Counted from the stretch's first letter, positions 34,429 to 43,602 are shown. The stretch is 64,000 nt of DNA from an uncultured Lentisphaeria bacterium (GCA_905197955.1 CAJKAR010000003.1:1-64000); one strand, 5' to 3'. Numbers and translations are program-made. The notes: generated by a model not told the origin, from the letters alone.

Positions 34429-36090
34429 ATGTCCGAAACAGCAGTTGCAAACGCGGAACACTTCATTCATAATGAGACCCAGTTTCATCTCGGATTCCTT
34501 CCGACGGAACAGTCGAATCCGCTGACAAAAACACTGGAAAGCGATTTCCAATCCTCGACCGAACAAGGCGTCAGAACTCTTCAGCGGGCGGACCGCAATG
34601 TTCTTGCCATGGTGGAACGTATCTTCCGCTCTTCCGAGTATGCCGGACTTGTCCAGAAGGGTGAGCAAGCCATCCGGAACGGCAGACGGATCATCTTCTC
34701 CGGATGCGGCGCCACCGGCCGGCTCTCCATTCTTCTGGAATCCATGTGGAGGAAGCACTGCGCCGAACATCCGGAGAGCGCTTCCTACGCGGATTGCGTG
34801 GAAAGCATCATGACCGGCGGAGATTACGCGCTGGTACGATCGGTGGAATTTTTCGAAGATTATCAGCCGTTCGGACGAAAACAAGTTGCCGAAGCGGGAA
34901 TGAAAGCCGGCGATGTCCTTGTTGCAATCACGGAAGGCGGCGAAACCTCTTCTGTTCTGGGAACTGTTTTTGAAGCTCTGGATCGCGGATGCGCCGTTTT
35001 TCTCCTGTTCAACAATCCGGCAGAACTGCTGGCGGAGCATCTGGAACGTTCCCGGAAAGCGATTCAGGATCCCCGGGTCTGCATTCTGGATCTCTCCTGC
35101 GGACCGATGGCGCTCGCCGGATCGACCCGCATGCAGGCAACGACCTCGGAACAGCTTGTCGCCGGAGCCGCTCTGGAAACAATCATGCACCGTTTAACCG
35201 GCGAAACAGAATCTGACTACATTTCCGCATTCCGTTCTCTGCTGGAGGCTCTGGAACTTCCCGAAAACCGCAGGGCAATCGCCGATTACATCGATTTTGA
35301 AACGGAAATCTATCGGAAAAAAGGCAAAGTCACCTACTTTGCCAACGACTATCTGCTGGATATCTTTACGGATACCACGGAACGTTCTCCCACCTTCATG
35401 CTGCCGCCCTTCCGCAGAATAGATGATACGACATCTCCACAGTCATGGGCCTTCGTCAAGAATCCTCTTTATTCGACTGCAAAGACCTGGGAAGTCGGCA
35501 TGCATCGTCCGCTGCGCTGTCTGAACTGGACGCAGGAGGACTACAAGGCGATGAATGCTGATGCAATCTGCACCAAACCGCCAGCTCTCTCCGGAGCGGA
35601 CCTGCTGAAGTTTGAAATCGGAAAGGAATCTCCGGAACTCCGTGCCGATTCCGGCAATGATGCGGGTGTCCTGATCACACTCTCCGCGGATCCGGAACTG
35701 GAATCCGCCTTTCAGAAAACTGCCGGCATCTTTCGATATGCCAGACATCTTGCCATCGGCCAGGAAACGAAAGCCGATTATCTCATCCGCCTCCCGAAAA
35801 CCGGCGGCGCACTGCACCTGATGGAACACATGGCAATCAAACTTGTCCTGAATACAATTTCCACTGGAACCATGGCTCGTCTTGGAAGAATCACGGGAAA
35901 CTGGATGAGCTGGGTTGACTGCACCAATAAAAAACTTCTCGATCGCGGAACACGTCTGCTTGTCGAGATTGCCGGAGTCGATTACCGAACCGCCTGCATC
36001 GCCCTCTTCGAAGCTCTGGAACAGGAAAACAACTGCGGAGAAGAAAAATCTTCACCAGTCCAGATTGCCTTGAAAAAATTAAAGCACTAA
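34429..36090 (+). CDS. Double-SIS MurQ/GKRP-like protein
   Basis: A 553-aa cytosolic sugar-phosphate-binding protein. The N-terminal half matches N-acetylmuramate-6-phosphate etherase (MurQ) by pattern: LPTEQSNPLTKTLE, FSGCGATGRLSI, VAITEGGETSSVLG and GSTRMQATTSEQL. A second SIS-like half follows, making it about twice as long as MurQ and closer in plan to the glucokinase regulatory protein. It may cleave a lactyl ether or bind a sugar phosphate as a regulator. As the last gene of this operon, followed by a strong terminator, it is probably tied to the sugars released by module 2. Confidence 0.75.
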   Translation: MSETAVANAEHFIHNETQFHLGFLPTEQSNPLTKTLESDFQSSTEQGVRTLQRADRNVLAMVERIFRSSEYAGLVQKGEQAIRNGRRIIFSGCGATGRLSILLESMWRKHCAEHPESASYADCVESIMTGGDYALVRSVEFFEDYQPFGRKQVAEAGMKAGDVLVAITEGGETSSVLGTVFEALDRGCAVFLLFNNPAELLAEHLERSRKAIQDPRVCILDLSCGPMALAGSTRMQATTSEQLVAGAALETIMHRLTGETESDYISAFRSLLEALELPENRRAIADYIDFETEIYRKKGKVTYFANDYLLDIFTDTTERSPTFMLPPFRRIDDTTSPQSWAFVKNPLYSTAKTWEVGMHRPLRCLNWTQEDYKAMNADAICTKPPALSGADLLKFEIGKESPELRADSGNDAGVLITLSADPELESAFQKTAGIFRYARHLAIGQETKADYLIRLPKTGGALHLMEHMAIKLVLNTISTGTMARLGRITGNWMSWVDCTNKKLLDRGTRLLVEIAGVDYRTACIALFEALEQENNCGEEKSSPVQIALKKLKH

Positions 36091-36110
36091 TCCCGTTTTT
36101 CCTATCTTTC

Positions 36111-36179
36111 TTAAGCTCCGTTGCGATACATTCCCATACCGGAAATGTCATAAAAATCGCAACGGAGCTTAATTTTTTT
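36111..36179 (+). terminator. Long-stem intrinsic terminator of the module 2 operon
   Basis: A perfect 17-bp stem (36111-36127 with 36156-36172; core AAGCTCCGTTGCGAT and its complement) encloses an inner ACATT/AATGT pairing and ends in seven T. Confidence 0.92.
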
Positions 36180-36343
36180 CATAAAAACAAAAAAATACTG
36201 TTTTCAGAACAAAACAAATCATTATCTTTTTTTCTCATTTTATTTATTCATTCCATCCAATCATACACCTTACATCCAGAAACTATTTTCATAAAACATG
36301 CATCATTTACCTAATTTTCTTTTGATAAAATTTATTTTTTATC

Positions 36344-36372
36344 TTGACAAAATAACAATCTTATTGTATAAT
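36344..36372 (+). promoter_or_regulatory. Perfect consensus sigma-70 promoter
   Basis: TTGACA, exactly 17 bases, TATAAT. It stands in a gene-free region and fires toward the candidate small RNA. Confidence 0.88.
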
Positions 36373-36378
36373 TAATAT

Positions 36379-36664
36379 ACAAGCAGAAAGATATCTGCTT
36401 GACTCATGCATTAATTTTATTTTTAAGTTACAATTAAATTTAGAAGGTAAAATAGAATTCATCAAGAATGATGTGTTGATAAAGCCGAAATAAAACCAAA
36501 ACACTGTCTGTTCAAAAAAAAATAACTATTTTTTTTCTTGAGAAAAAATTGATCGGACGATTGTGTTTTCAGAAAATGAAATTTCGCAGAGCCGTCGGAA
36601 GCTTAGGAATGGTGCCTCCATGCAAACGTATCGTTCATCGGCACCGGCGGCTCTGCGCTTTTTT
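36379..36664 (+). ncRNA. Candidate structured small RNA, about 286 nt
   Basis: Bounded by a consensus promoter and a strong terminator with no supported gene between. The first 22 nt hold the hairpin AAGCAGA-loop-TCTGCTT, the middle is AT-rich, and the last 80 nt fold into nested stems (CGCAGAGCCG with CGGCTCTGCG, then GGTGCC with GGCACC). It does not show the hallmark sequences of RNase P, tmRNA, SRP RNA or common riboswitches. A 67-codon frame across its 3' end lacks a ribosome site. It could be a trans-acting sRNA or a 6S-like RNA; this is inference. Confidence 0.5.
36585..36664 (+). terminator. Terminator of the candidate small RNA
   Basis: The ten-base perfect outer stem CGCAGAGCCG / CGGCTCTGCG is followed by C and six T. 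The loop contains the inner stem GGTGCC / GGCACC (36611-36616 and 36640-36645). Confidence 0.8.
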
Positions 36665-36786
36665 ACTTAATAGACATGCTTTTAGAAATGAAAGGAAACT
36701 GCTGTATATTGCAGATATGATTTCTTTATCTTACAAAATTTTCCGGGAATAAATAGAGGCATGCCAAAAGCTGTGGTTCCGAAAGA

Positions 36787-37062
36787 TCAGAGCGGACAGT
36801 CCAGCAGCTTGCCGAGTCCATACCGGATCAGGAATCCGATAAAACAACCGGAAAACAGCCAGAAGTAAAATTCAAACGTTGCAAAAAAATCCTCCCCTCG
36901 CTCATCCTTCATCCAACTGATCCAATCCGGCTGCAACAGAAACCGGAGAGTTTCCCAAAAAGTTCCGTGCGGATAAAACAGAGGAAACAGCAGAAGAAGA
37001 GCAATCGCTCCGCCAATCACCGATCCCACATTCAGAATTGTTGGCAGATCCATCTCAAACAC
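36787..37062 (-). CDS. Small membrane protein of unknown function
   Basis: A 91-aa protein with two likely membrane helices (VIGGAIALLLLFPLFY near residue 15 and FYFWLFSGCFIGFLIRYGLG near 65) separated by a charged loop. Translation starts at a GTG or at an ATG three codons later; neither has a strong ribosome site. It begins 11 bases after the acpS stop, so it is probably the last gene of the housekeeping operon. No family recognised. Confidence 0.6.
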   Translation of the reverse strand: MFEMDLPTILNVGSVIGGAIALLLLFPLFYPHGTFWETLRFLLQPDWISWMKDERGEDFFATFEFYFWLFSGCFIGFLIRYGLGKLLDCPL

Positions 37063-37073
37063 CGTATCTCTGT

Positions 37074-37451
37074 TTACCGTTCCGCAACAGCCATTGCAAT
37101 AGCATGTCCCCGTTCGTGACTGATACTGATGAAAATCCGGGCAATTCCGTTCGATTCCATGGTTCGAAGCCCCGCTCCCGAAAGCCGGACAGAAGGCGCC
37201 CCGTTCTCATCGGCAACAATTTCGATATCGCGCCAGGCACATCGACCGCCTAAACCGCATCCAAGTGATTTTGCCACCGACTCCTTTGCCGCCCAGCGTC
37301 CTGCAATAAACTGAATCCGATCCCCGCGCCGGCTCGCTTCACTCGACTCCGCATCCGTGAGAATATATTCCGTAAAACGATCGCCATGACGAGCTATCAC
37401 TTTTGCAATACGTTCGATTTCAACGATATCCGTTCCAATTCCAAAAATCAT
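37074..37451 (-). CDS. acpS: Holo-[acyl-carrier-protein] synthase
   Basis: Transfers phosphopantetheine from CoA to the serine of acyl carrier protein. The 125-aa sequence has both family blocks: the N-terminal GIGTDIVEIERI with its metal-binding Asp, and GRWAAKESVAKSLG with the catalytic Glu and Lys; IFISISHERGHAIAM closes the fold. It overlaps the radC stop by four bases (ATGA), indicating coupling. Confidence 0.95.
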   Translation of the reverse strand: MIFGIGTDIVEIERIAKVIARHGDRFTEYILTDAESSEASRRGDRIQFIAGRWAAKESVAKSLGCGLGGRCAWRDIEIVADENGAPSVRLSGAGLRTMESNGIARIFISISHERGHAIAMAVAER

Positions 37452-38422
37452 GCGTGTTCTCCGTCACTCTGCGGATGCCGAGCGATGTTCTTCTTTGGAA
37501 GATTGCGATCTTCACTGATCTGGAAATCGCGGGTTTTCGTCCGGGGCTTCACATGCCGCGGCCCGTTTCCCCGATCCAGCTCCCGGAGCGCCGCCAGACG
37601 AGCCAGCTCGACAAAGGCATCCGCATCCATCTCCTGCGCACTTCTGGCAGGCCGCACAGGAGCCGATTGCGATCCCGTCTTCTGTTCCGCCGCCCGCATG
37701 GATGCCGGAAATGGCGGCGGTGGCGTCATCGCGACCTGCCGCTCCGCTTCAATACTGTAACAGGTATTCCGCGTAACAATCAGATGATCCACGACATCAA
37801 TGCGCATGGCATCGGCGGCGACCTTGATGGCGCTGGTCAAGGCAAGATCCGCCGGAGAGGGCTTCGCCGTCCCGCTCGGATGATTGTGTATCAGAACGAT
37901 TCCCCGCGCCGACATGTTCAGCGCCCGTTCCATCAACTGCCGGGGATGAATAAACAACTGATCCACGGTCCCCTCCACCAGAATCTCCGATCCGAGAATC
38001 TCATTGCGGGTATTGAGATAAATCACCATGAAGACCTCATTTTTCAACCCGGCCAGTTTCATTTTCGCGTATTTCAGCACGTCTTCCGAGGATTCGACAA
38101 TCTCCTTGTCTTCGATCCTCTCATACAGATAATCGGAACAGAGCCCCTTGAGCAGGCGGAGCAGAACAAACGCACTTTTACCCACGCCCTTAATCCCCAG
38201 CAGCTCCTCCTCCGATGCATCCAGAATCCGGGAGATACTGCCGAATTTCGCCATCATCTCCTTGGCGATCGGTTTCACATCCCTGCGTGCAATCACAAAG
38301 GTCAGCAGAAGCTCCAGTTTTTCATAATCCAGCATTCCATCGTGCCCGGCCTTGAGATACTTTGCGCGCAAACGCTCCCGGTGACCGTCCATCGGATTCA
38401 TATTCAATTTTTTCTCATTCAT
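37448..38422 (-). CDS. radC: RadC/JAB-domain protein with a C-terminal extension
   Basis: A 324-aa protein of the RadC (UPF0758) family. An N-terminal helix-hairpin-helix region (LLGIKGVGKSAFVLLRLLKG) is followed by a JAB/MPN metalloprotease-like domain with the zinc site Glu...IHNHPSG...SPADLALT. RadC function is unsettled. After about residue 225, where typical members end, there are about 100 extra residues rich in Pro, Arg and Ala, probably disordered. The ATG at 38422 has GGGG nine bases upstream; a TTG three codons earlier is possible. It lies in a run with an RNA methyltransferase and acpS. Confidence 0.88.
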   Translation of the reverse strand: MNEKKLNMNPMDGHRERLRAKYLKAGHDGMLDYEKLELLLTFVIARRDVKPIAKEMMAKFGSISRILDASEEELLGIKGVGKSAFVLLRLLKGLCSDYLYERIEDKEIVESSEDVLKYAKMKLAGLKNEVFMVIYLNTRNEILGSEILVEGTVDQLFIHPRQLMERALNMSARGIVLIHNHPSGTAKPSPADLALTSAIKVAADAMRIDVVDHLIVTRNTCYSIEAERQVAMTPPPPFPASMRAAEQKTGSQSAPVRPARSAQEMDADAFVELARLAALRELDRGNGPRHVKPRTKTRDFQISEDRNLPKKNIARHPQSDGEHA

Positions 38423-38439
38423 CAGCAGCAACCCCGAAT

Positions 38440-39639
38440 TCAGCGGTTCAGCAGAGTCATGGACTCAAAATGCGATGTTGAAGGAAACAGATCAAACAGG
38501 CGCGAGGAAACCACCCTCCAGCCGCGCGCCCCGAACCGGACCAGATCACGAGCCAGTGTATCCGGCGCACAGGAAACATAGATCAGATCCCGGACAGAAC
38601 CGGAGCTCAGAGCCTCAATCACACTTGCCTCCAGCCCGCCCCGCGGTGGATCCACCAGTGCAAGAGTCCGCCGGTTCGTCTTCAGAGGAAGCTGTCCTAG
38701 TGCTTTCACCGCATCATTTGCCAGAAACTTGCAGTGCGGCACCCCGTGTTCATGCAGATTCCGATCCGCCGCGGCAATCGACCCGGCATCAATCTCAACC
38801 CCGTAAACCTTTCCGATCCCCGCCTCCACCGCAAGCACGGAAAAAACGCCACAGCCGCAGTAGAGTTCCACAAACAGCTCCGGTTTCATCTCTCCGGCGA
38901 TCCGGATGAACTCCGCGGCAAGACGCGACATCATCGCCGTATTGATCTGGAAAAACGAAAAACGCGGCACATGGAACTCTCCATACGGCGGAATGGAATC
39001 CAGAAGAAATCCATTTTCCTTTTCCTGTTCCAGCAAAAGCGCTCCATCGTGCGGAGTAAAACGGAAGGTCAGATTCGAGCGTCCTTCCGGAAGACCGGCA
39101 CGAAATTCTTCGGATGAAAGAGTCTCTCTCATCAGGCGGGAAATCTCCGGACGCGCCAGAAGACAGTCCCGCAAATCCAGAACCGTTCTGTTATCCTCCA
39201 TCAGATATCCGGTTTTCACCTCGGAAGCGTTCTTTGAAACCGTCAGTTTGATCTTATTGCGCCAGCCGGTCCGCTGCACGGCTCCGACAGGAGCAAGAAT
39301 CTTTTCCGCAGTCACGATCCCGGTATGCAGAAGGAAACGTTCCAGCTGCCTCTGCTTCCATTCCAGCTCCACCGGATACTCCACCTGCGCGTAGGAACAA
39401 CCCGGACAACGCCGGTCCGCCGCAAAAGGACAGACCGGAACGATCCGATCAGGCGAAGGCTTCACAATCTCAATGATTTCGGCTTCGGCATACGATTTTT
39501 TCTCTTGTCTGAGTGCCACACGCAGACAATCCCCCGGAACCCCGCCGCGGATAAAACAGCGTTTTCCGGAAGGCATCGTCGCCACGGACTTTCCTCCATA
39601 GGCAAAGGCATCGGGTTCAAGCAGTATTTCTGAAGACAT
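38440..39639 (-). CDS. 23S rRNA/tRNA m5U methyltransferase (RlmD/TrmA family)
   Basis: Methylates C5 of a uridine using AdoMet. The 399-aa protein has an N-terminal TRAM-like OB fold (DAFAYGGKSVA), a four-cysteine iron-sulfur motif (CPFAADRRCPGC), the AdoMet motif FVELYCGCGVFSV, the DPPRGG block and the catalytic Cys in YVSCAPDTLARD, with a final Glu in HFESMTLL. RlmD/RlmCD (RumA) and TrmA are similar; the iron-sulfur cluster favours the RumA side. It lies 18 bases ahead of radC on the same strand. Confidence 0.9.
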   Translation of the reverse strand: MSSEILLEPDAFAYGGKSVATMPSGKRCFIRGGVPGDCLRVALRQEKKSYAEAEIIEIVKPSPDRIVPVCPFAADRRCPGCSYAQVEYPVELEWKQRQLERFLLHTGIVTAEKILAPVGAVQRTGWRNKIKLTVSKNASEVKTGYLMEDNRTVLDLRDCLLARPEISRLMRETLSSEEFRAGLPEGRSNLTFRFTPHDGALLLEQEKENGFLLDSIPPYGEFHVPRFSFFQINTAMMSRLAAEFIRIAGEMKPELFVELYCGCGVFSVLAVEAGIGKVYGVEIDAGSIAAADRNLHEHGVPHCKFLANDAVKALGQLPLKTNRRTLALVDPPRGGLEASVIEALSSGSVRDLIYVSCAPDTLARDLVRFGARGWRVVSSRLFDLFPSTSHFESMTLLNR

Positions 39640-39666
39640 GGTTCTGTTTTTTCCTGTCTGGAACGC

Positions 39667-40896
39667 TCAACGCATTCCGGCTTCCACAATCATCGTTTTC
39701 CGCCAGCGCTTGCGAATGCTCTGCAGTGAATACAGCGCACCGCGGGAATCCAGCACAATCACCTCGCCGGGCAAGGAACCGCTGAAAAGCGCAAGAGTCT
39801 TTCCCGAAGTCACCGGACGCAGATTCTTCGGATCGCAATACGAAAGTTCTTCAAACGTGTTCGGATCCAGACGATAAAGACGGTTCCGCAAAAGACGTCC
39901 GCAGAAAAGCGCCTTGTCCTTCCAATTACAGGCAATCTCGCCGGAAGAGTCGTCCGACACCTCTTTGACCCCGTTCGGCATCACCAGCAGCACGTTCGAT
40001 TTTCCGAATCCCGTCCCCGTGGAGCAGAAAAGAAGAGAACCATCCGCCGCTCCCTGGGCAAGCCGGTACAGACGAGTCCCCGCAGGCAGTTTGACCGAAC
40101 GGATCTCCCGCAGAGAATCCGGATCAAAAAAACGGATCGCATCATCCGATGCCGCAATCAGGACTTTGCCGTCGCCGGAAAACGCAAGACGGGGTGACGG
40201 TCCCGCAGTAAATCTTTTTTTCTCCGATCCCCCCATCTGAAACACTTCAACCGTTCCATCGGAAGAAGCCGAATAAATCCGTCCGCCGCGGACCAGAAAC
40301 GAAACCGGTTTTTCCGCAGGAATAAACAGTTTTTCCGCTCCGGTTTTCAGATCAATCACGGCGAATCCGGATCTCTGTGACAGCTCCTCCTGTCCCTCCG
40401 CGAAACACACGGCAGACATTTCAGCCGGATCCACAGCCACCTGCACAATCTTCCGCCCGATCTCCAATACCCTCAGAATACGGCGGCCACTCACATCCAC
40501 CAGCAGAAGCCGTCCCCCGTAAGGCCCCTTTCCAATGGTACCGGTCTCTTCCAGACAGACAATCACACTGCGGTCCGGCACGGAAACAACCGACCGCAAA
40601 CGCAGCGCTCCAGCACCCGATGGATTCCATGCCGGAGTCCAATGAATCTCCTTTTCCGGTTCTCCGAGCCGTGCCGCCAGAGAAGCGGGATCGGTCTTCG
40701 TCTTTTTTCCCGCATTCGAAGACAGCAGTTCCTCTATGCGGAGATTACTTCTGTCCACCTGAATGACAGCGCGTTTCTCCGGCTGCTCGTCCAGCGGAAT
40801 TCTCACCTTCAGAGAGGACTCCCCCGCACAGCAGAGGACTCCTCCGGATAAAAACACACAGCCGACTCTCACGACTTTCGGCACGATTCGAAGCAT
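39667..40896 (-). CDS. Exported beta-propeller protein of unknown function
   Basis: A 409-aa protein with an N-terminal hydrophobic export signal (VVRVGCVFLSGGVLCCAG) and repeated WD40/YVTN-like blades, for example LLLVDVSGRRILRVLEIG, FAVIDLKTGAEKLFIP and AASDDAIRFFDPDSLREIRSV. The Cys pair near the end of the signal is not a clean lipobox. GAAAGG precedes the ATG by about nine bases. It sits between purT and the methyltransferase in one strand run; nothing in it suggests an enzyme. Confidence 0.75.
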   Translation of the reverse strand: MLRIVPKVVRVGCVFLSGGVLCCAGESSLKVRIPLDEQPEKRAVIQVDRSNLRIEELLSSNAGKKTKTDPASLAARLGEPEKEIHWTPAWNPSGAGALRLRSVVSVPDRSVIVCLEETGTIGKGPYGGRLLLVDVSGRRILRVLEIGRKIVQVAVDPAEMSAVCFAEGQEELSQRSGFAVIDLKTGAEKLFIPAEKPVSFLVRGGRIYSASSDGTVEVFQMGGSEKKRFTAGPSPRLAFSGDGKVLIAASDDAIRFFDPDSLREIRSVKLPAGTRLYRLAQGAADGSLLFCSTGTGFGKSNVLLVMPNGVKEVSDDSSGEIACNWKDKALFCGRLLRNRLYRLDPNTFEELSYCDPKNLRPVTSGKTLALFSGSLPGEVIVLDSRGALYSLQSIRKRWRKTMIVEAGMR

Positions 40897-40935
40897 AACA
40901 GACAGCCTTTCGCTCAAAATTCGGCACCGGAACAA

Positions 40936-42117
40936 TCAGAGTTTCACCGTCAAAGCGGCTCTCATCCGCTCCACCTTTGCAAGAGCCTTTTCCACGGATT
41001 CATCGCGTGCAAGCAGCACACCCAGCCGGCGATGACCGTTCAACTCGCCTTTTCCGAAAATTCTCATACTGGTATCCGGTTCGGCCAGAACCTTGTCCAG
41101 ATTTCCGAACGAGACATGATTGGAATGTCCGTCCACCACCACCGCCTTCGAGGCCGAAGGACCGTGGAACGCAATATTCGGAATCGGCAGTCCGAGAATC
41201 GCACGCACATGCAGAGCGAATTCGGAAAGATCCTGAGAAATCAAAGTGACCATACCCGTATCATGGGGCCGCGGACTGATTTCACTGAAAATAACGTCGT
41301 CCCCCTTGACAAACATTTCCACACCGAAGATTCCGCGTCCGCCGATGGCATCCGTGATTTTTCCCGCGATGGCCTCCGCCTTCGCCAGAGCTGTTTCGCT
41401 CATTGCCTGCGGCTGCCACGACTCCTGATAATCCCCGTTGACCTGATGATGTCCAATCGGTTTCAGGAAGGAGGTTCCGCCGATATGCCGGACAGTCAGC
41501 AGAGTGATCTCGTAATCGAAATCGACGAATCCTTCCACGATCACCTTTCCGGCGCCGGCACGTCCGCCTTCCTGAGCGATTTTCCAGGAGGTGTCGATAT
41601 CGGCTTCGGAGCGGATGACGCTCTGTCCGTGACCGGATGAACTCATCACCGGTTTCACCACGCAGGGGATTCCGATCTCCTTCACGGCGGAGCGGTACTC
41701 CTCCTCCGTGGAAGCGAAACGGTACGGAGAGGTCGGCAGACCGAGCTCTTCGGCGGCGAGACGGCGAATTCCCTCCCGGTTCATCGTCAGGAACGTCGCC
41801 CTCGCGTTCGGAATAACGTGCCAGCCTTCCTGTTCCAGTTTCAGCAGTTCCGGAGTTGCAATGGCTTCAATTTCCGGGACAATCAGATCCGGCTTCTCGC
41901 TCTCGACCAGTTTCCGCAGCGCCGCGGCATCCAGCATGTTGATCGTATAGCTCCGATGGGCAACCTGCATCGCGGGAGCATTCTCATACCGATCCACCGC
42001 AATGACTTCCACTCCGAGCCGCTGCAGTTCAATCACCACTTCCTTACCCAGTTCCCCGGAACCAAGAAGCATTACTTTTACCGCGCTGGCGGTCAGCGCC
42101 GTTCCCAATTCAGCCAT
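40936..42117 (-). CDS. purT: Formate-dependent GAR formyltransferase
   Basis: Forms formyl-GAR from formate, ATP and GAR in purine synthesis, without folate. The 393-aa length matches E. coli PurT (392). ATP-grasp blocks are clear: VMLLGSGELGKEVVIELQ, PEIEAIATPEL, PCVVKPVMSSSGHGQS, VEGFVDFDYEITLLT, GRGIFGVEMFV and FSEISPRPHDTGMVT. GAGGAGG before the ATG at 42117 sets the start; the extra 23 upstream residues are not family-like. It is probably the first gene of the minus-strand run down to 36787. Confidence 0.95.
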   Translation of the reverse strand: MAELGTALTASAVKVMLLGSGELGKEVVIELQRLGVEVIAVDRYENAPAMQVAHRSYTINMLDAAALRKLVESEKPDLIVPEIEAIATPELLKLEQEGWHVIPNARATFLTMNREGIRRLAAEELGLPTSPYRFASTEEEYRSAVKEIGIPCVVKPVMSSSGHGQSVIRSEADIDTSWKIAQEGGRAGAGKVIVEGFVDFDYEITLLTVRHIGGTSFLKPIGHHQVNGDYQESWQPQAMSETALAKAEAIAGKITDAIGGRGIFGVEMFVKGDDVIFSEISPRPHDTGMVTLISQDLSEFALHVRAILGLPIPNIAFHGPSASKAVVVDGHSNHVSFGNLDKVLAEPDTSMRIFGKGELNGHRRLGVLLARDESVEKALAKVERMRAALTVKL

Positions 42118-42257
42118 TTCAAAACCTCCTCTGCTTCTGAAAAAAACGTTTTCGGTGAATATACGGATTTGATCCGTTTTTTTCAAGAGGGAAACACAAA
42201 AAAAATTGCGTGTTTTCCCGCTTCACCCCCTCGTAGAACCGAACGTCCGACAGGAAT

Positions 42258-42290
42258 TCAAATACATTCACGCTGGTCTCAAATACATTC
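42258..42290. repeat. 12-bp direct repeat pair, 21 bp apart
   Basis: TCAAATACATTC occurs at 42258-42269 and 42279-42290. The 21-bp period equals two helical turns, as expected for paired regulator sites. It lies between divergent purT and the coiled-coil gene. Confidence 0.45.
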
Positions 42291-42342
42291 GCTCGGATCA
42301 TTGAAATCCATGTTTTTTTCCGGAACAATGCTCTTCCGCTAT

Positions 42343-42371
42343 TTGCTTTTCCAGAAATTCCGTGTTATAAT
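42343..42371 (+). promoter_or_regulatory. Promoter of the coiled-coil/LOG gene pair
   Basis: TTGCTT, 17 bases, TATAAT, followed by the strong ribosome site AGGAGGTG six bases ahead of the ATG at 42403. Confidence 0.8.
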
Positions 42372-42402
42372 GAGGTATTGCCATCTTCAGGAGGTGTAAT
42401 TC

Positions 42403-43590
42403 ATGACTCGATCAATTCTCTTTCTTTTTCTGGTTCCGTTTCTCCTTTGTGCTGGAAAGCTGGAAGACTTTGCGGATGATGTGGAATATCTGGAAAAATC
42501 CTATAAGGAAGTGGAAAAACTGCCTACAACATCCGCTTACAAAGTGGAATATCGGAAACGACTCGTCGGAGCAAAAAACCGGGCATACGAACTTCAGCGG
42601 GCAATCGAGAAGCTCGGAATCAAGAAAACTTCGCTCGACACGACTCTGAACAAAATGATCAGCTGCATGGATATCGGAGGAGTCGCGAACCGGAGTGTCT
42701 CGACTCAGTCGGGAAATCTCGGCACCCATGCAAACGAACTGAGACGGCAGATCGCCTACCTTCAGGAACTGAATTACTCCTTTGAAGCCAATACCTTCGA
42801 GGATCCCTATCCGGAATCCAACACCTATGAGGCCGTTCACAGATTTGACGCCCTCCTGAAATCCGCCTACCGCATCACCCAGGGAAAAGGATATATCAAC
42901 GAGGAAACCCGGAAAAAATACGATGAAACCTTCAACGATCTTATGACTCTCGGCAAAACCATGAGCATGCAGATCCGGAAAGAACAGCTGAAACTCCCGC
43001 AGGGCTTCAATCTGATCGGAAACCTCGAAGCCTTTCATACAGCGGCGGAAAAAGTACTCACCGTCAGGAACCGGAAAGATGCGGCAAATAGCAAAAAACT
43101 CAAACGCCTGACCGGAGACAAGGGATACAAGGAAGCCTTGAACACAGTCAAATATGCCGCGGAACGTCTGGAAAACGAGATTGAGTTTCTGAAACGCGCC
43201 AATTTCGATATGCGCGTCCGAAAGGAAAATCTGCTTCCCGCGGGCGGCCGACCCATTCTCTCCGAAGATGAAGTGACCGACAAACCGAAACAGTACTCCT
43301 TTGCCGATCTGTGGAAAAAATATACCGAGGCGAAGGAAAAAGTTTTCCGCTCGGAAAGCAAACTCCGCGGCGTTTCCGACACCTTCTACAACAACTACCG
43401 GAAACTGCTGACAACACCTCAGCAGGAAGAACTGGATGCTCTCCGTCAAAAATTTCTGAAAGAGGAACTCTCTCCGGAACTTGCGCGCAGCATGGCTGTC
43501 AAAACCATACACACCAAGTACCGGTTCAGCCGGAAGGAATACACCGTAACTATTCTGGCGGACATACTGAAAAAAAACGGTCTTTTATAA
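42403..43590 (+). CDS. Exported alpha-helical/coiled-coil protein, function unknown
   Basis: A 395-aa protein with a signal peptide (MTRSILFLFLVPFLLCAG) and otherwise almost wholly helical, lysine- and glutamate-rich sequence with heptad-like stretches, for example about residues 10-75, 100-125 and 295-380. No catalytic motif or family was recognised. It is expressed from a good promoter and is followed after 12 bases by the LOG-family gene, but nothing shows the two work together. Confidence 0.7.
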   Translation: MTRSILFLFLVPFLLCAGKLEDFADDVEYLEKSYKEVEKLPTTSAYKVEYRKRLVGAKNRAYELQRAIEKLGIKKTSLDTTLNKMISCMDIGGVANRSVSTQSGNLGTHANELRRQIAYLQELNYSFEANTFEDPYPESNTYEAVHRFDALLKSAYRITQGKGYINEETRKKYDETFNDLMTLGKTMSMQIRKEQLKLPQGFNLIGNLEAFHTAAEKVLTVRNRKDAANSKKLKRLTGDKGYKEALNTVKYAAERLENEIEFLKRANFDMRVRKENLLPAGGRPILSEDEVTDKPKQYSFADLWKKYTEAKEKVFRSESKLRGVSDTFYNNYRKLLTTPQQEELDALRQKFLKEELSPELARSMAVKTIHTKYRFSRKEYTVTILADILKKNGLL

Positions 43591-43602
43591 GGAGTCAGCC
43601 AC

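Noticed and set aside
36549..36752. 67-codon frame across the candidate small RNA terminator
   Set aside because: Spans a strong terminator hairpin and has no ribosome site.
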